The position numbers were made by a program, and so were the translations under genes. Shown one piece after another: positions 13,801-32,900 of a stretch of 64,000 bases of DNA. The stretch is from positions 55,495 through 119,494 of the forward strand of contig SSNU01000057.1 of NCBI GenBank assembly GCA_012064415.1, given 5' to 3'. The notes beneath the pieces were generated by a model. The model searched no databases and was not told the DNA's origin. It saw only the letters and a list, made by a program, of their open reading frames with translations. How positions within the stretch are numbered: the first letter of the stretch is position 1; each line of letters opens with the position of its first letter. The DNA comes from Gyrodactylus bullatarudis. Taxonomy: Eukaryota > Platyhelminthes > Monogenea > Gyrodactylidea > Gyrodactylidae.

Positions 13801-14807
13801 TTAAAGCGTAACCGGTTTTAGGTTTACACTTGAGGTGAATATCTTGAGCCGAGTCTCAACAAGAGACTTAAAGTTTAATAGACATTTCTTTTCGGTATCC
13901 TGATCAATTCCAGCAGCAACAGAGTTTCGCTTTCGACTCTTTTTAACGGGCTCCTCGTCATCTTCCCTAAAGAAGAAATAATCTAGTTATAAAATAAATA
14001 TAATCAGAGGAACTAACCATTTTACGCTAATGCAAAGTTGATCAGCAAGATTGGTAGCTGTAGACCAGGACGATCTAACAATATTGGGAAATCCAAAGAT
14101 TTTATCTACGCATGTTTCAAGATATTTCTTAGTTACTGGATCACCAGGATATCCAGAACCCAAAGGCATATCATCAGATATATTTCCACATTCACTTCTT
14201 GGCCAATTGTGCAGCAAATTATCTCGTGGTACTTTTGCAAAAATACTAGCAGCTGAGACAATCGGATATTTGGCATCAGCCTTTGACTCGACTTTAATCT
14301 CAAGATTGGGGAACAACTTTGAAAGCTTCTCTTGATAGACAGCTGGTGGACCGACAGTATCAACGAAAACCTTTTTCAAGTTTACCCCCTCATCTAGAGC
14401 CTTTTGAATCATATCTATAGCTGCATTCTGAGAGATTACATTTAAACTGGTCTTTGTAGCATTCAACATTTTTTGGGTGATGTAGACAGGAGAAATGGAG
14501 TGGATACATGTGGAACACATTTCATAGTTTTGAAGGAGAATACTGAATAAATTCTCTCGTTCATCTTCAGTTAGAGCCTTTGAGTCTGCTAGACCGAATC
14601 CCTTTAGTTCCTCATCGCATTCGATGGGTGCAATTGCACATGCATAAATCATGGGTCCGAGTACAGGTCCGCGACCAGCTTCATCAATACCTAACATGCA
14701 TTCCTCCTTGAATCGAGACATTAGTCCTATACTAGAGTAGGTTTGGTACTCTGTTGGTTGACTTAAGCATTGACTTACGAAATCATCAAATGACTTTCTA
14801 GCCTCAT
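13801..14807 (-). CDS. RNASEH2A: Ribonuclease H2 catalytic subunit A
   Basis: Three exons: 14807-14779, 14731-14018, 13966-13801, with introns of 47 and 51 nt; 302 residues (human 299). It cleaves the RNA strand of RNA:DNA hybrids and single ribonucleotides in DNA. Conserved catalytic acids are visible: Asp26-Glu27 in LGIDEAGRGPVLGP, the Asp of KKVFVDTVG, and the Asp of SKADAKYPIVSAASIFAK. The last exon is basic (VKKSRKRN). I chose the ATG at 14807 because splicing the 47-nt intron gives an N-terminus of human-like length. Without that splice the first in-frame ATG is 14721 (289 residues), and the frame is also open upstream to an acceptor-like site at 14859. It lies downstream of KAT2 on the same strand. 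Confidence 0.93.
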
Positions 14808-15190
14808 TGTCGGGTCTCTCTATTTTCGTATTCTTGATGGGATTCTTCTTTTTGGGTGGCTGGAAATTTTGAAGAGATATATATATTTACCAAGGTATTA
14901 TTATATATAATACATGTGATGTCTATCGAAAAAGAAAATAAATTACTGAGAAAATCAAATATATTTATATATTTTATCATTTATTTACACCAAGTAACGA
15001 ATAAACATTTTCTATAATCCATAAGAATACAAAAACAGATAATATAAAATAAGAGATTTTATAATATGAACGAATACTGTAGTCTGTGGGAGGAAGGAGT
15101 GCTTCATATGTGTGTCCAATATGGCATGAGACGATTTATGAGCTGCAGGTTTTCAATAAATATTTTTAATGGCCTTTTCGTGAGCTAAGA
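14808..15190. other. Spacer between RNASEH2A and KAT2
   Basis: About 380 bp of AT-rich DNA between two same-strand genes. It should hold the KAT2 3' UTR and the RNASEH2A promoter and 5' UTR. A pyrimidine-rich acceptor-like site (TTTCCAG, minus strand) ends at 14860; no partner donor was identified. Confidence 0.4.
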
Positions 15191-21264
<6,074 letters not shown>

Positions 21265-21603
21265 TCAGGAAAAACTCAATTTCTTTTTGAATAAAACTTT
21301 TGAATTTTTTCCCAATTCTAACAAAAATTTTCAACGTTAATATTGTTTACCTTGAAGCTGGTAGATATTTGAATTTGAAAAGATAATTCAAAAAAAATTT
21401 AATTATTAAATTACTAATAGTAATTTATTATCGGATTATCAGTATTACTGATTAAATCAGTACTCATCAAAAATAAACTTAACATCTTTATGTTAATTTT
21501 TTCACTGGTGCTGGTCGTTAGATAGGAATTCGAGCAATTTTAAAATTGTGAATTGTAGAAAGATTAATAAGTAAGCATTTTCAAGTATTTTTAAATTATT
21601 AAT
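21265..21603. other. Spacer between KAT2 and WDR46
   Basis: 339 bp between two minus-strand genes. It should hold the WDR46 3' UTR and the KAT2 5' region. A donor-like GTAAAC near 21349 and an acceptor-like TTGTTAG near 21317 could mark a 33-nt intron in the 5' UTR. Nothing else is seen. Confidence 0.4.
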
Positions 21604-23400
21604 TTATTGGGGTAAACGTTTGGGTGGGATCAGAAGATCGAGAGCATTTTTGGTTCTTTTCTTGGCCAGTCTCTTATTCTTTATAATCAAGTCACTGGGC
21701 TTCTTCCAATTTTCAATATGTTCGGTTTCTTTTTTAATCTTCTCTTGACCATCATTAACAAGATCATTAAATTTAGTATTCTTTTGCATTGTAACAATAT
21801 TTTCAACACTAATCTTCTTTCTATCAAGTCTCATTATCTGTTTGCGTCTTTCTTGATTGACTGGTTTACTTTTACCTTTCTTTTTGTTTTTAATTTTAAT
21901 TTCTTCAATCGGATCGGTTTCACCCATCAAAGCTTTTCTTGTTTTCTCCCATTCTTCTTCAATATTCTCTGTATCGACTTGATTAATGGTCTGACCGACA
22001 TTAATTAGTTCAAACGGAATTTTATCCAGTAAGCGTCTAACCTAAAGTTATATAAACTTAGTATATATCAAAAAACAAACGTAAAGTAATAAGTAAACAA
22101 ACTTCTCGTTCTTGTCTAGCTTTAAGACTTTGATAAGGATTTTCTTCTAACGCATCGTAATTTGCTTCGGATGCACCAGGAACAAGAACTGTTTCTATGC
22201 CATTATTTGACCCGATTCCTAGTACATCTTCATAGGGACAGAACGAAACGTCTCTGATGTATGTGCGAGAAAAGTGACTTAAATATGATCTTTTATCCCC
22301 TTCATCGGTGGATGCCAAATGAATATCTTTAAAAATTTGGACAAGATTGGAAGAGGCGCATGATAACAAATTCTTTTGACTAAATTTTAATTTCTGAACA
22401 CAATTGTGCATATTTACTTCAGTTAAGTTCACGCCTGGATTTCTAATGTCCCAAAGTTTTAGTTTGTTATCCATTCCAGTGGTAGCTAAAATCTCTCCAG
22501 TGATGTTTACATCAAGAGCTGATATGGGTGTATTGTGACAAAAGAGCTTTACAACAGATCTCTTAGAGCTTGGGATCCACATAGAAACCGTTCCAGTTTT
22601 ATGACCAGTAAAAATAATTCCATTGGTTGGATTCTGACACATTTTGTCTAATCTTCCAGAATTCGTACAATAATCAGCAACAATTTCACCAGTTGTAATA
22701 TCCAAATAACTCAGATAACTAGTTTCTGACTGAAATGTTTTTAAAATAAATTTTTTAAAGGCTATAATTATAATTTTTTTTTCGTAAGTTAGGTTAACGA
22801 CGTTAGCCAAGATATAGATTAAAATTCTTACCAACTCACTGAGCATGCAAGAAGAAAATGATATGGCAAAAATTGCATTTGTAAAACTTTGTACAACTTT
22901 TTCATACAGTGAAGTTCGACACCTTGTTTATCATAAATGTAAACATATTCTTTCTGAGAAGCAGCAAACATAGTTTCTTGATGAAGAAATCTTTAAAAAA
23001 TATTAGGTTTTAATCTTTATTACTTGATATCTCGGCATACTTCATGGACATTGATTTCAAAAAGTGCTTTTTTGGTCAGCCAATCGAAAGCTCCCATATG
23101 TCCATGCTTTCCCATGATAATAAGATAACGACCATTTCTGGAAAAATCTAATGCGTAGGGACCATGATCTAAATCAAGAGAAAATCTTTTTGATGCAGTT
23201 CCTAAATCTGAGGCCTGAATTATATCCTTTTGAGTGACGATTTCTTCCGGGTCATCTCGGATAATAAAACCACTATTTGAGGGTTTGCTGAATACACTCT
23301 TTTTTATTTGATTCGAAACTTTTTTGATTGTCCGTTGTTGATTTTCAAACTTCTTTCTATGGTACCTAGTAGGAAAGTCACGCTTTTCTTCTCCACTCAT
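21604..23400 (-). CDS. WDR46: WD repeat protein WDR46 / Utp7 (BING4)
   Basis: Four exons: 23400-23024, 22990-22840, 22729-22103, 22041-21604; 530 residues, introns 33, 110 and 61 nt. WDR46 (yeast Utp7) is a nucleolar scaffold of the small-subunit processome needed for 18S rRNA processing. The N-terminus is basic. WD40 blades include [29 protein letters not shown] and [13 protein letters not shown]. The BING4 C-terminal signature is clear: [20 protein letters not shown], then [19 protein letters not shown] Lys-rich tail follows ([12 protein letters not shown]). It starts 75 bp from EMRE in the opposite direction. Confidence 0.95.
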
Positions 23401-23475
23401 AATTAGTATCTATTAAAACAGTTAATGTGATAAATTAATTGATTGTTTTTAAATAAATTTTTTTAACATTTCAAA
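23401..23475. promoter_or_regulatory. Compact bidirectional promoter, WDR46/EMRE
   Basis: Only 75 bp separate the start codons of WDR46 (minus) and EMRE (plus). Core promoters and both 5' UTRs must overlap here unless transcripts start inside the neighbouring gene. No TATA or known motif stands out. Confidence 0.55.
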
Positions 23476-23721
23476 ATGTTTTCGTTAGCGTCTAAGAGAC
23501 TATCTCTCTTAGCTCGACGCGTGAGCACTTATTCTGGTGAAGCTGGTGCCCATACATCGACGGGATCAATTTTGTCACAGCCATCATATACTAGATTCTC
23601 TGTGCTTAAAATTATGGCCTGTGTTGCTCCATCTTTATACTTTGGAGGAATGGTTAGTAAGTATTGGGCATCTTTCCTCGAAGAAAATGACATATTCGTA
23701 CCAGATGATGATGATGATTAG
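23476..23721 (+). CDS. SMDT1: Essential MCU regulator EMRE, mitochondrial
   Basis: A single-exon gene of 81 residues. EMRE is the single-pass inner-membrane subunit that links the calcium uniporter pore (MCU) to its MICU gatekeepers in animals. Seen: an N-terminal targeting peptide (MFSLASKRLSLLARRVSTYS); one membrane segment with the diagnostic GxxxS motif (GGMVS); then YWASFLEENDIFVP, close to the human FAALLEEHDIFVP; and a run of five Asp at the C-terminus, the acidic tail known to contact MICU1. It is shorter than the human protein (107), mostly in the targeting region. EMRE is a metazoan gene, which supports an animal source. Confidence 0.95.
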   Translation: MFSLASKRLSLLARRVSTYSGEAGAHTSTGSILSQPSYTRFSVLKIMACVAPSLYFGGMVSKYWASFLEENDIFVPDDDDD

Positions 23722-23980
23722 ATTATTTAATTTCGTTGTCGGATATCAATTTCAAAATTTTCTCAAAAGTTTCATTATCCTTTTCATCATGCATCAACGA
23801 TAGAACAATAGTTGTAAATCACTTATTAACCAGATAAATGCTATTATTAATATTTTTGATATTTTTTGTTTAGAATATCAAAATTGAAGCTTCAAAATGA
23901 AAATTTAATTTATTTGAGTATAAAATTCTTCAAAAAAGAGAAATTAATGTCTCATCTGTTCTTGTCATCTTCCTTTCGAA

Positions 23981-26900
23981 TCATTCTTTATTTGGCAGGT
24001 TAATTGGAGTATGATCTTCTACACTTTCATAAACATCTTCTGTTTCTGGAGATTTTTCACTTTTGTAATCTTCGCAAGAATAACTGAAATGTTTTTCATC
24101 AACAACACAGCCCGGGTCTTGTACTCCACTTAGATAATAATGATTACTTAGCATTGCATCACTCAGAGGACGATTTTGATCCTTGTTACCTATTGGAAAA
24201 ATTAATATCAAAACAATTCGATATTAAAATACAGTTATAGATGAAAATGTATTATAAAAATTATTTTCTTATGAGCAAAAGATGAAAATTAAATGATCTT
24301 AGTAATGGAAATGAATAAATACATCCTGAAATAAAGGATAAATGAGATAGCATTTTCGATGAAAATCTTTTACCAAAGAGGAACAAAATATTCTCAAAAC
24401 TACTTACGAGTAGTCTGAGGAATGTAAGTTGTGTAAACTAAAAAGCATATAGGTTGATTAAACAATACTCAAAAATAACTATCCAAATATAAAAAAGATA
24501 TTAGGGATAACTTACAGTTGGCATTTTTCAATGTTTCCAAATTGAAATCTTTTGGTGTAAGGTAGGTTGCTGATGCATTATTATCTCCGTCCTCATCGGT
24601 TTGAGCGTCCTAAAGAAATTATTATCATCTCATAAAAAATATAAAATGTTTCAAGCTAACAATGAGATGTTGAGAAACATTGAGAACAACATTGTTCTAT
24701 AAAATGATGCGAGTTTCCCAACCCTCACAGAACATTTTCAAACCAAGTATTACAAAACTATTCAAATCAGTATTTTCTAGTATTCTAACTCTCTCTCTAC
24801 CGAATTGCTTCCTAGAAAAACTTGCAATTGAATCGACCCCTATCCAAATAACTCTGATTCTCAGGAATCCTAATTGGACTTCGACTACAGACCTACATCC
24901 AATCATCCCATATATCTCAGATTAGTTGACTATACCTCAAACTAACTCATCTCAAACTAACATTAATACATGTATGAATCCATCGCAATATGGTTTCCAC
25001 AAAGGACAGAGTAAACCTAGAGACTTATTCTCTTTTTTCAATAAAGCTTTAAAAATCTCATTCTTTAAACTTCTCAGTAAACCTCGTTTTTAGTGAAACT
25101 TAATTAATTGCCCACGGTTTTGTGATCTTGATGGTAGAGAAGATCAAAGTTATGATCTATAATTTCCACACCTAAGGTAGGAAGGAATTCTCGATTTAAA
25201 TTTACGTCATCCAGACGTGAAACGTCAATTTATGGGATTTAAATTCCAAACTAAGATGGAGAGAACTTGCCTTAATCTTGTCTGCATCAGATAAACTCTT
25301 GTCCTCGTCAATGAAGCATCCATTAAATGCTTGATTTCTTATACTTCCCGTAAAGGCCAGGGATGATCTAGAGCTTTCTAAAAGTAAGAATGAATCTAAT
25401 AAGTATCGAATGATATGGAAAAATCATGCAGTAAAAGAAAAGATTTTAGAAATTAAATTATTCTCTGAATCAGGGAAAATTAAAAATTTCAAATAAAATC
25501 ACTTGCAATATTTTATTCTCTTTACTATTATCAAACAATGTTGAATCTTACTACTTTTTAGTATGCAAAGATTTAATTTACTCAGATGGTTACTCAAGAT
25601 TATGTGACTGAAAATTTACGAATTTAGATAATCTTAGGGATCCATTGAGTTTTGAATAATTAAGAAATACTTCAAACTAAAATATGTATAAAAGTTAAGA
25701 AAATATAATATAAAAAATATAAAGAAAACCAGAGACTTTCAATTTCTTGGTTTAAAATTAAACCTTGATAAAATATGAGGTATACCAATAATACATGCGA
25801 GAAATCTCGGTTTCACTTGTAATGAGGATAATTATGAAATTTTTAAAATACGCATTGGGCCCTCTGAATACCTAAGTGGAAGACTATTTATTTTAGGATC
25901 CCAAGTATCTTCTTTACCAAAAAAATGTAAATTACCCATGCTATATCAAGAGAAACACTTTGTGAATATGAGAACGATATAATTAAATAATTAAAAATGA
26001 GGATATTTTAGTTCCCTCTTGTAACGATTCGTAAAATTTCCAATTCATTCAAAAACAATGAAAGAAGAACCTTGAATAAAAGTTTTCAAGTGCAATTCTT
26101 GTACATCATATGAAATATAGCTTGATAGGGAATCATTAAATTCAAATAGTTGTCCTCTTCTGTCACAACAAAACAGCACGGAAAATCGATCGAATTAAAG
26201 AGAATTAGTGAGATTTCAACCAATGTTTAATTGGATCTGGAAAATTGAATGAAAAGAAAATTTTCTAAATGCAATTACAAAATGAAATAGAGGCTATCGA
26301 GATGTAATGATTATGAAATTTCGTCTTACTCAGATTTTGTTTATCTAAACAAAGTAAACAGAGAGAATTTCGATCAATTAGAAAATGAAAGTTAATAGTA
26401 ATTAACAGTAGAAAACACTTCAAAGGAAAATGAAAAGAGACCAGGTTTCTCTCCGAATAAACATAGGAAATGTGAAATTAAAGTTGGGAGTAGATGAATC
26501 TCAATTTCTTCAACAAGAATTAGAATACGTCAGAGATTTTTTGGAATCCAGATCAAATTTAGAGAAAGAAGTTCTGAAAAAATTTATGATTTAGCGCCGA
26601 ATTTCTATTTTTTATTAACGTTATTGATTTGAAAGTTGGAAGGGGGCCAAAAGAATTTTTTCATAGTCACAAATAGACAAGAAAGCTGAATAACGCTATT
26701 AAAATTTTTTTCAAGTAGTGAAAATGGTCAAGAAATTGAAATTCAACTCCCAAACGACAATGAGGTGAATCTTTAGATTAGATATAGCCTAATTGATTTT
26801 CTTGTCTAGTTGAGATCCTGAAAAACTTTATTTGATCATCATACCACTTTCAAATTTCAGTTCAAAGTTCGAAAAAATGGGAAAAATCTTTAAAATATTC

Positions 26901-29900
26901 GAATTCTTGATGAAAAAATTATAGATTCCCAACTTTTCATCAATTGGCTTTAAAATTATGCTTTTTGTGGCACAGAGAAGAACACAAATTTTTGCCAGTT
27001 GAGAAAAACTGAGTAGCTAGAGAAAAAACTAACACGCCTATTATGCAAACTTTAGGATCCTAACGGAATTAACTAAGAATTCTTGTTAACATTTTAAGGT
27101 CACACAGATAGTTTTATTTATCTTTCAAATCAATTCAGTTGGCCTCATTGTATGAAAATTGATAATGATAATTATCAAACATTAGTTATCTTTAATGGAT
27201 TAAAAACTATTTCAACAGAGCACTAGATTAAATAGAATTTGCAAATTTCAAAAGACTTACAAGGGTCTTAATAAAGTACCCCTCATGATGAATAAAAACA
27301 AAGTGTATCTTAAAAATAAAAAAATGGTACAAGAAAGAGAATTTGATTGAATGGATTCAGTGAAAAATACTATACTTTTCTTGTGAATTGACTAGGGGGT
27401 TCTGATTACTTTTTAATGTCTTTTGCTACCTTTGGTTACGAATCAAGAAATATATCTTTTGTCAAATTTTCCTGCTACTGTGTATAGTCAAGAAATTAGG
27501 ATAAAATATCTCCTAGTTTGCACGAAACATATTTAAAATAAAGGATTAAATAACTTACCTGAATTGTTCATAATTACACTGTTGTTGTTGTTGAAGCCAA
27601 CATTAGCCCATTTCGAGCGTATTAAAGATGAGATTCGATGACAATTTTGATTCATTTTCACTTGCTCTGACTGTTTCAATGGCAATTCCTCTGTGTCATC
27701 TTTAGAAAAAAAAGGGTCAAGAATGTGTCAAATTAGACCTAATTCAAGAGGAAAATTTGCTTACTCAGCATAAGATCTGAAGAGTTCTTTTGAAAATCAT
27801 AATTTAGTAAGGTTTCCTCCGTTAACTGAGAGGAAAGGGTTCGAATTGAATTTAATCGACAAACCTGTAAATTTTGTTGGGGATTTGGGCTAATAACAAA
27901 TCCGTTTCCTGGATCATTGTAAGGCTGATTACCAACATTTGCTAGATGACCTTCACTCTATAGAGATTACAAAATATTAACATAACGTAGTAGAAGATGG
28001 AAAATCTAAAATGAACATAACAGATTCTTAAGCAACTATAAAAATTGCCCTATATAACTCTTCTCACTTTATAGGACTCTTACCTGAAAAAAACAGTAAA
28101 ATTTAAAATCAAGCCAAAGCAAAATAGACACTGGAGCCTGAATACAAAGATCATAAAGTGTTGAAAAAAAAATCGTTGAAGTTTTTTGGATCGATTCAAA
28201 AATTGAGATTTGGTATTTCAGAAAAAGGGAAATTTTCGTTATAGAATAAGACTAGGATGATTGTAAAAATTTGTCTTACCCTAGAACAGAATAGAATATG
28301 CTGATCTCTCGGAATGAAAAAGGTTTTGCACTGCTTACACTCTAACAAATAAGGTTAATGTGAATTTGAAAAAGTAGAATAGAATGATAGAAGAAATAAT
28401 AACTCAATATCACTTGTAAATTCTCAAATTGAAATGTTAAAAGAATAAGAAATAAAGTTGAGGTTACGAAATAAACTCAAAAATCGAAGGAATCCACATT
28501 TTATCACTAACAAACACGAAATAAAAAGGGGGTCTTTCGATTAATATTCTCTCAGAAATAGTAAATAAAGCTGACGCATACAAACACTCAGAAGGTATAA
28601 GACATTTCTTTTTTTGAGTTGAAAGTGAAACAGCCATGTTGATGGTTGAGGTCAGTAGAAGAGAACAATACAAGAATTTAACATGACATATTTCGGATTA
28701 AGAAAAAAGTGAAACCGAAAGCAATCTCTTTTAAGCATAAGGCCTCGTGAGTTTTTCACCAAAGAGAACTACATACAGTAAACCAGTGAAAAGATTACTC
28801 TAAGTTGAATACTTGTATCTAATTTATCAAAACATTTGTTTTGAGTCGAATTGTTAAAATAAAGAATTTAGTATTGGGGAAATTTTTCCGAAAGAACACT
28901 ATATAATAAATATAAAAACTAAATGTATATTAGAGTAATACAAAATACATTTTACTCGAAGAACATTCTGGCCAATTTACTGACTTGGACGCTTTTACAC
29001 AGAAAAGAAGATTTACATAAAATAAATCCGAAAAATTGATTGTTCTGATACTCATAAATCTCATTTTCAGAAAATAATCAGGATATTTAGCTAACTATTT
29101 AAATAACTATCAGAACAACCCCCATTCGAAAAGTTATACAGAGTGTTCAAAAACATTAATTTTATCAATTATCGTAGTAAAATTCATTCAAAATTTGTAG
29201 GCGTGGATTTAAAAATTATAATTTTCATTTGAGATTTTTTATGACAGAATGTATTACAAATAGTACGTAGTCCATATATTCGGTATTTAAGCTCGGTGCA
29301 TAATTTAAAGTAGATTTCAGGAAGAACCGTGAATGAAAGAGAAATTGATGATTTTATCTGAATTTTAACTGGCTCATGTATTTAACTATAGTTTATTCTA
29401 TGTTTCCCTAATTCACGGTTTTAACTGTAACATATAAATTCTGGAAATAGTCTTCGCATATGCCGAAACCAAGAAACTATTCATTTTTCAAACAGAATTC
29501 AAGACAAAATAATAAAAATAAGAAATTAAATTTAAGATTAAAAATTTTTGAGATCTGATGATCCATTCTTTGGAGACCTTTAAAATTGTGAGAAAAATCG
29601 ACAATAACAAAAAGTTATGTTTAGAGAAATCAAAAGTTGTGTTAAAAAATGAAAAAATTCTTCAATAAAATTTTCTCAATAAATGAAAAATACAAGCCCT
29701 ATAGAAATGTACAGGTAAAAGCTCTGTAAAGTGACGAGAGTTGTGTGAATGTGGAAGTACACGTTAGTTATATACCATATGTACACAAAAACTCATGAAT
29801 TATAGACCAATAGAAATTGAGCATTTGTCGGCCAATCAGAATCTAGCAATATTCCTCCCATAAAATTCCTACGGTTCCAAATATATTTTGCTACTAGAAT

Positions 29901-32900
29901 CTCAAACTTTTCAACAGGTTGATGAAATTTTGTAGATGATCTTAATCTTTTGTTCTGAATCATTTCCACTTCGAATTTTCTCTCTATCATATCAGGAAGA
30001 GGCTGTAGCAAAAATAGCTTAAGCAATGGTCAGTCATACTTAAATTTAGTATCATTATATTTAGCATAAAAATTTGAGTAAACTTGGAAATTTTCAAGCT
30101 TCAATTCGGAAATATATGGCTAAAATTCGATTTTTTTATAATAAATAAAGCAAACATACTCCAAACTTATCAGTGGCATGGGTATTTCCGATTCGATTGA
30201 AAATTGTATTAGAAGTGATGGGATTCAAATTAGCGAATTGGTTTATATTGTAGATGGGATTTGTATTCTCTTGATAGGCACTGAACTGACTACGTTTCCT
30301 GGATAATTCAGCCATCGACATTGTGCCCTGGGGACAACTTGGCAAGATGGCATTGTAACGTGGTGAAAATGTTGGAGTATTCAGAATAGGAACTTGTTGA
30401 TAACTTCCCTTCCATGTGACACGTCCGATTCCTTTCATAAAATTTATATTTGAGATTAATTTTATTCACATATCAAGAGCCCTCAGCTGGGGGTGGACCC
30501 CGAATCTTGGAATCATTTAATGAAATTAAAGGAAATATTGGCTTTGGGTCTAAGAATCTTCATTCAAAAACTATAATTAGCAGAGCATCAAATAGTATTA
30601 TGACAACTGGATACACTATTTTCAATTTTTGGTCTTGCCAATGATAGAATTACGATAAAATGTTACCCATGGTAACTCACAAGTTTCAGTACTTTAAAGT
30701 ATCATTCAATTGTACTTGGTTTAGAAAGAAATTGTAAATTAGAATTTAATGCAAATGTGTCGGAGGTTAGTTCAAGCAAGGGTTAACAACCACCCCATCA
30801 GTAGGATTAATTAACTAATGGATTAATCGAAAAATCTCACTTTCACTAGGACTGTGTTTAATCTCTTTGGAGTAATAAAATGATGATTTACTCCAAATTT
30901 ATATGTGAAAGGGTTTTCTGATTTTTTACTTATGAAATGAATCAAAAAGATCATCATCCTATTATAATAATTAGTGTACAGTGTACAATGAACACGTATG
31001 CTTATGAAGGTGTGCACTAGGCCAAAGTGAAAGACAGAATGGACAGAAAAATCCAGTCCAAATATTTTCCATTATTATTCCATGTTTTAATTGAATCATG
31101 TCGTTTTTTCATCATCTTGTGGTGTATTTGGAAACTCGATGAGATGGTAATATTTCTCCAATAACGAATGTACTTTTGAAATTTTCAATTCAAGATTTTT
31201 CCTTAACAAAAGAAAACCGCTCAATAAATATGTGGGTTTAAAAAGTCTTTAACAACTGTTGAGATCAAGATCTATCTTTTCTAGATACAGTCATGGAAAC
31301 CTGTTCAGACAAACAAAAACAAATTCTACAAGAAATTCGTTGGTTAGATTAACTTTGTCTCTCTAGGGATTGATATGCTCGATTGCTAAGTTGAAATCAT
31401 TAAAAATAAAAAAATCAATATTGACAAAAGAGAAAAGCAATAACGATGTTCGGTAAGATTTCGCTCACCAAGAATGTAATAGAATTTGATGATATAAACC
31501 ACTTAATAGAAGTAGTTTAAAATTTAGGGTTTAGGGTGTGAGACAAATGTTTAATTAATGAATATTAATAATATTACATGAATTCTTTCTAAATCTAATC
31601 GGAGGAGCAAGAGATTTCGATAAGAAATTACAAAATTAAAAATAGCAATAAATTTTGATATGAATCAGTAGAAATCAATGAGTTTATGGTAAAATATAAG
31701 TAAATAGAAAAATTCATTCTCAGATTGAAAAACCAAATAGCAAATTCAAAAAAAGATTCTCCATGCTGTGTGCTCTTACTCATGGGTTTTTTAAAATAAC
31801 GATTTTTAGGCATTTCGCCAGATGAATTTTCGTTGGTCTCTGCGAATTTTATTGTATTCAAAAAACAATGTATAAATGTGCAATAACTATTGTAATACCG
31901 ATTTTATCAATTTGAATTTATAATTAGTGCATAGCTGATGTTTTTAGCTTGAAAATTTTAATATTCATTTTCAATAAAAAACAATGGCCTCTTACATTTT
32001 GCCAAAGTGACCCGAGAAGAGTAAAAATATCCAAAATGAATACGGCTTGGTTTTTCAGAGAAATTTCAAATTTTCTTGAAACTTGAATATGGCCTGTAAA
32101 AACTAAAGAGTACGCCAGGTAATGAAATGCCATTCCTTTTTTTCAAATTTCTAACATAACTTCCCCATCATGGGCAGAAAAATTTGAGATTATCAATCCC
32201 TTACAATTATTATTGGACTTGATCGACATGAAGATGAGAGTTTACTATTTTTGCAAAACCTAATTAAATGTCATGTCACTTTACAGAGCTTTCACCTGTA
32301 CAATCATTTGAATATTATTATCAAGATGGAAAATGATCCAAAATTCAGAACTTTTTTCTTGGAGATGAATCTCTTTCATTGCAACATGGAAATTTTCATC
32401 ATGGAAATCAAAATAATTCAATTTAATTCTCAAAATATTATTGAGTTTGTTGTAAAAACAGTATTTTCTCATCTTCATGTCGATTGGGTTTAGCTTAAAA
32501 TTTCAAAGGTACCGCTTCTTCTCTATTGCAACAACGAAATGCTGAGCAATAAAGATGTCAATAAAGAAGTAATAAAAATGTCAGTATTATGAAATTAGTA
32601 TTAAAACTAATACAATAAATTACACAAGATTATGTCTCCAAATTTTATATCATGAATCTTTAGAGTATGTTGGTAGTGAAAGTGAATAAAAAACTACATT
32701 ACAAAGGGGCTAGGAAGAATTAGGGACATAAAGAGAATGGGTAAAAATTCATTTCTCACAATCGATCAGAGCATAAAATCATACTGATTCATTTGTGTTT
32801 TCAATTAAAAATTTATCCAAAGGAGTGATAAGGGGTAGGGTTGTGAGACAAAATTTCATTTGTGTAAGCGTGCAATAAAATAATAGAATCGCCATTCTCT

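Noticed and set aside
13987..14363. Overlapping frames on both strands over RNASEH2A
   Set aside because: Shadows of the real gene.
29793..30026. Minus-strand open frame after a good acceptor in receptor intron 5
   Set aside because: It could be an alternative last exon, but the main chain continues in phase to 27957, and nothing in the peptide supports it.
31526..31541. Telomere-like TTTAGGG units
   Set aside because: Only two units; no array.
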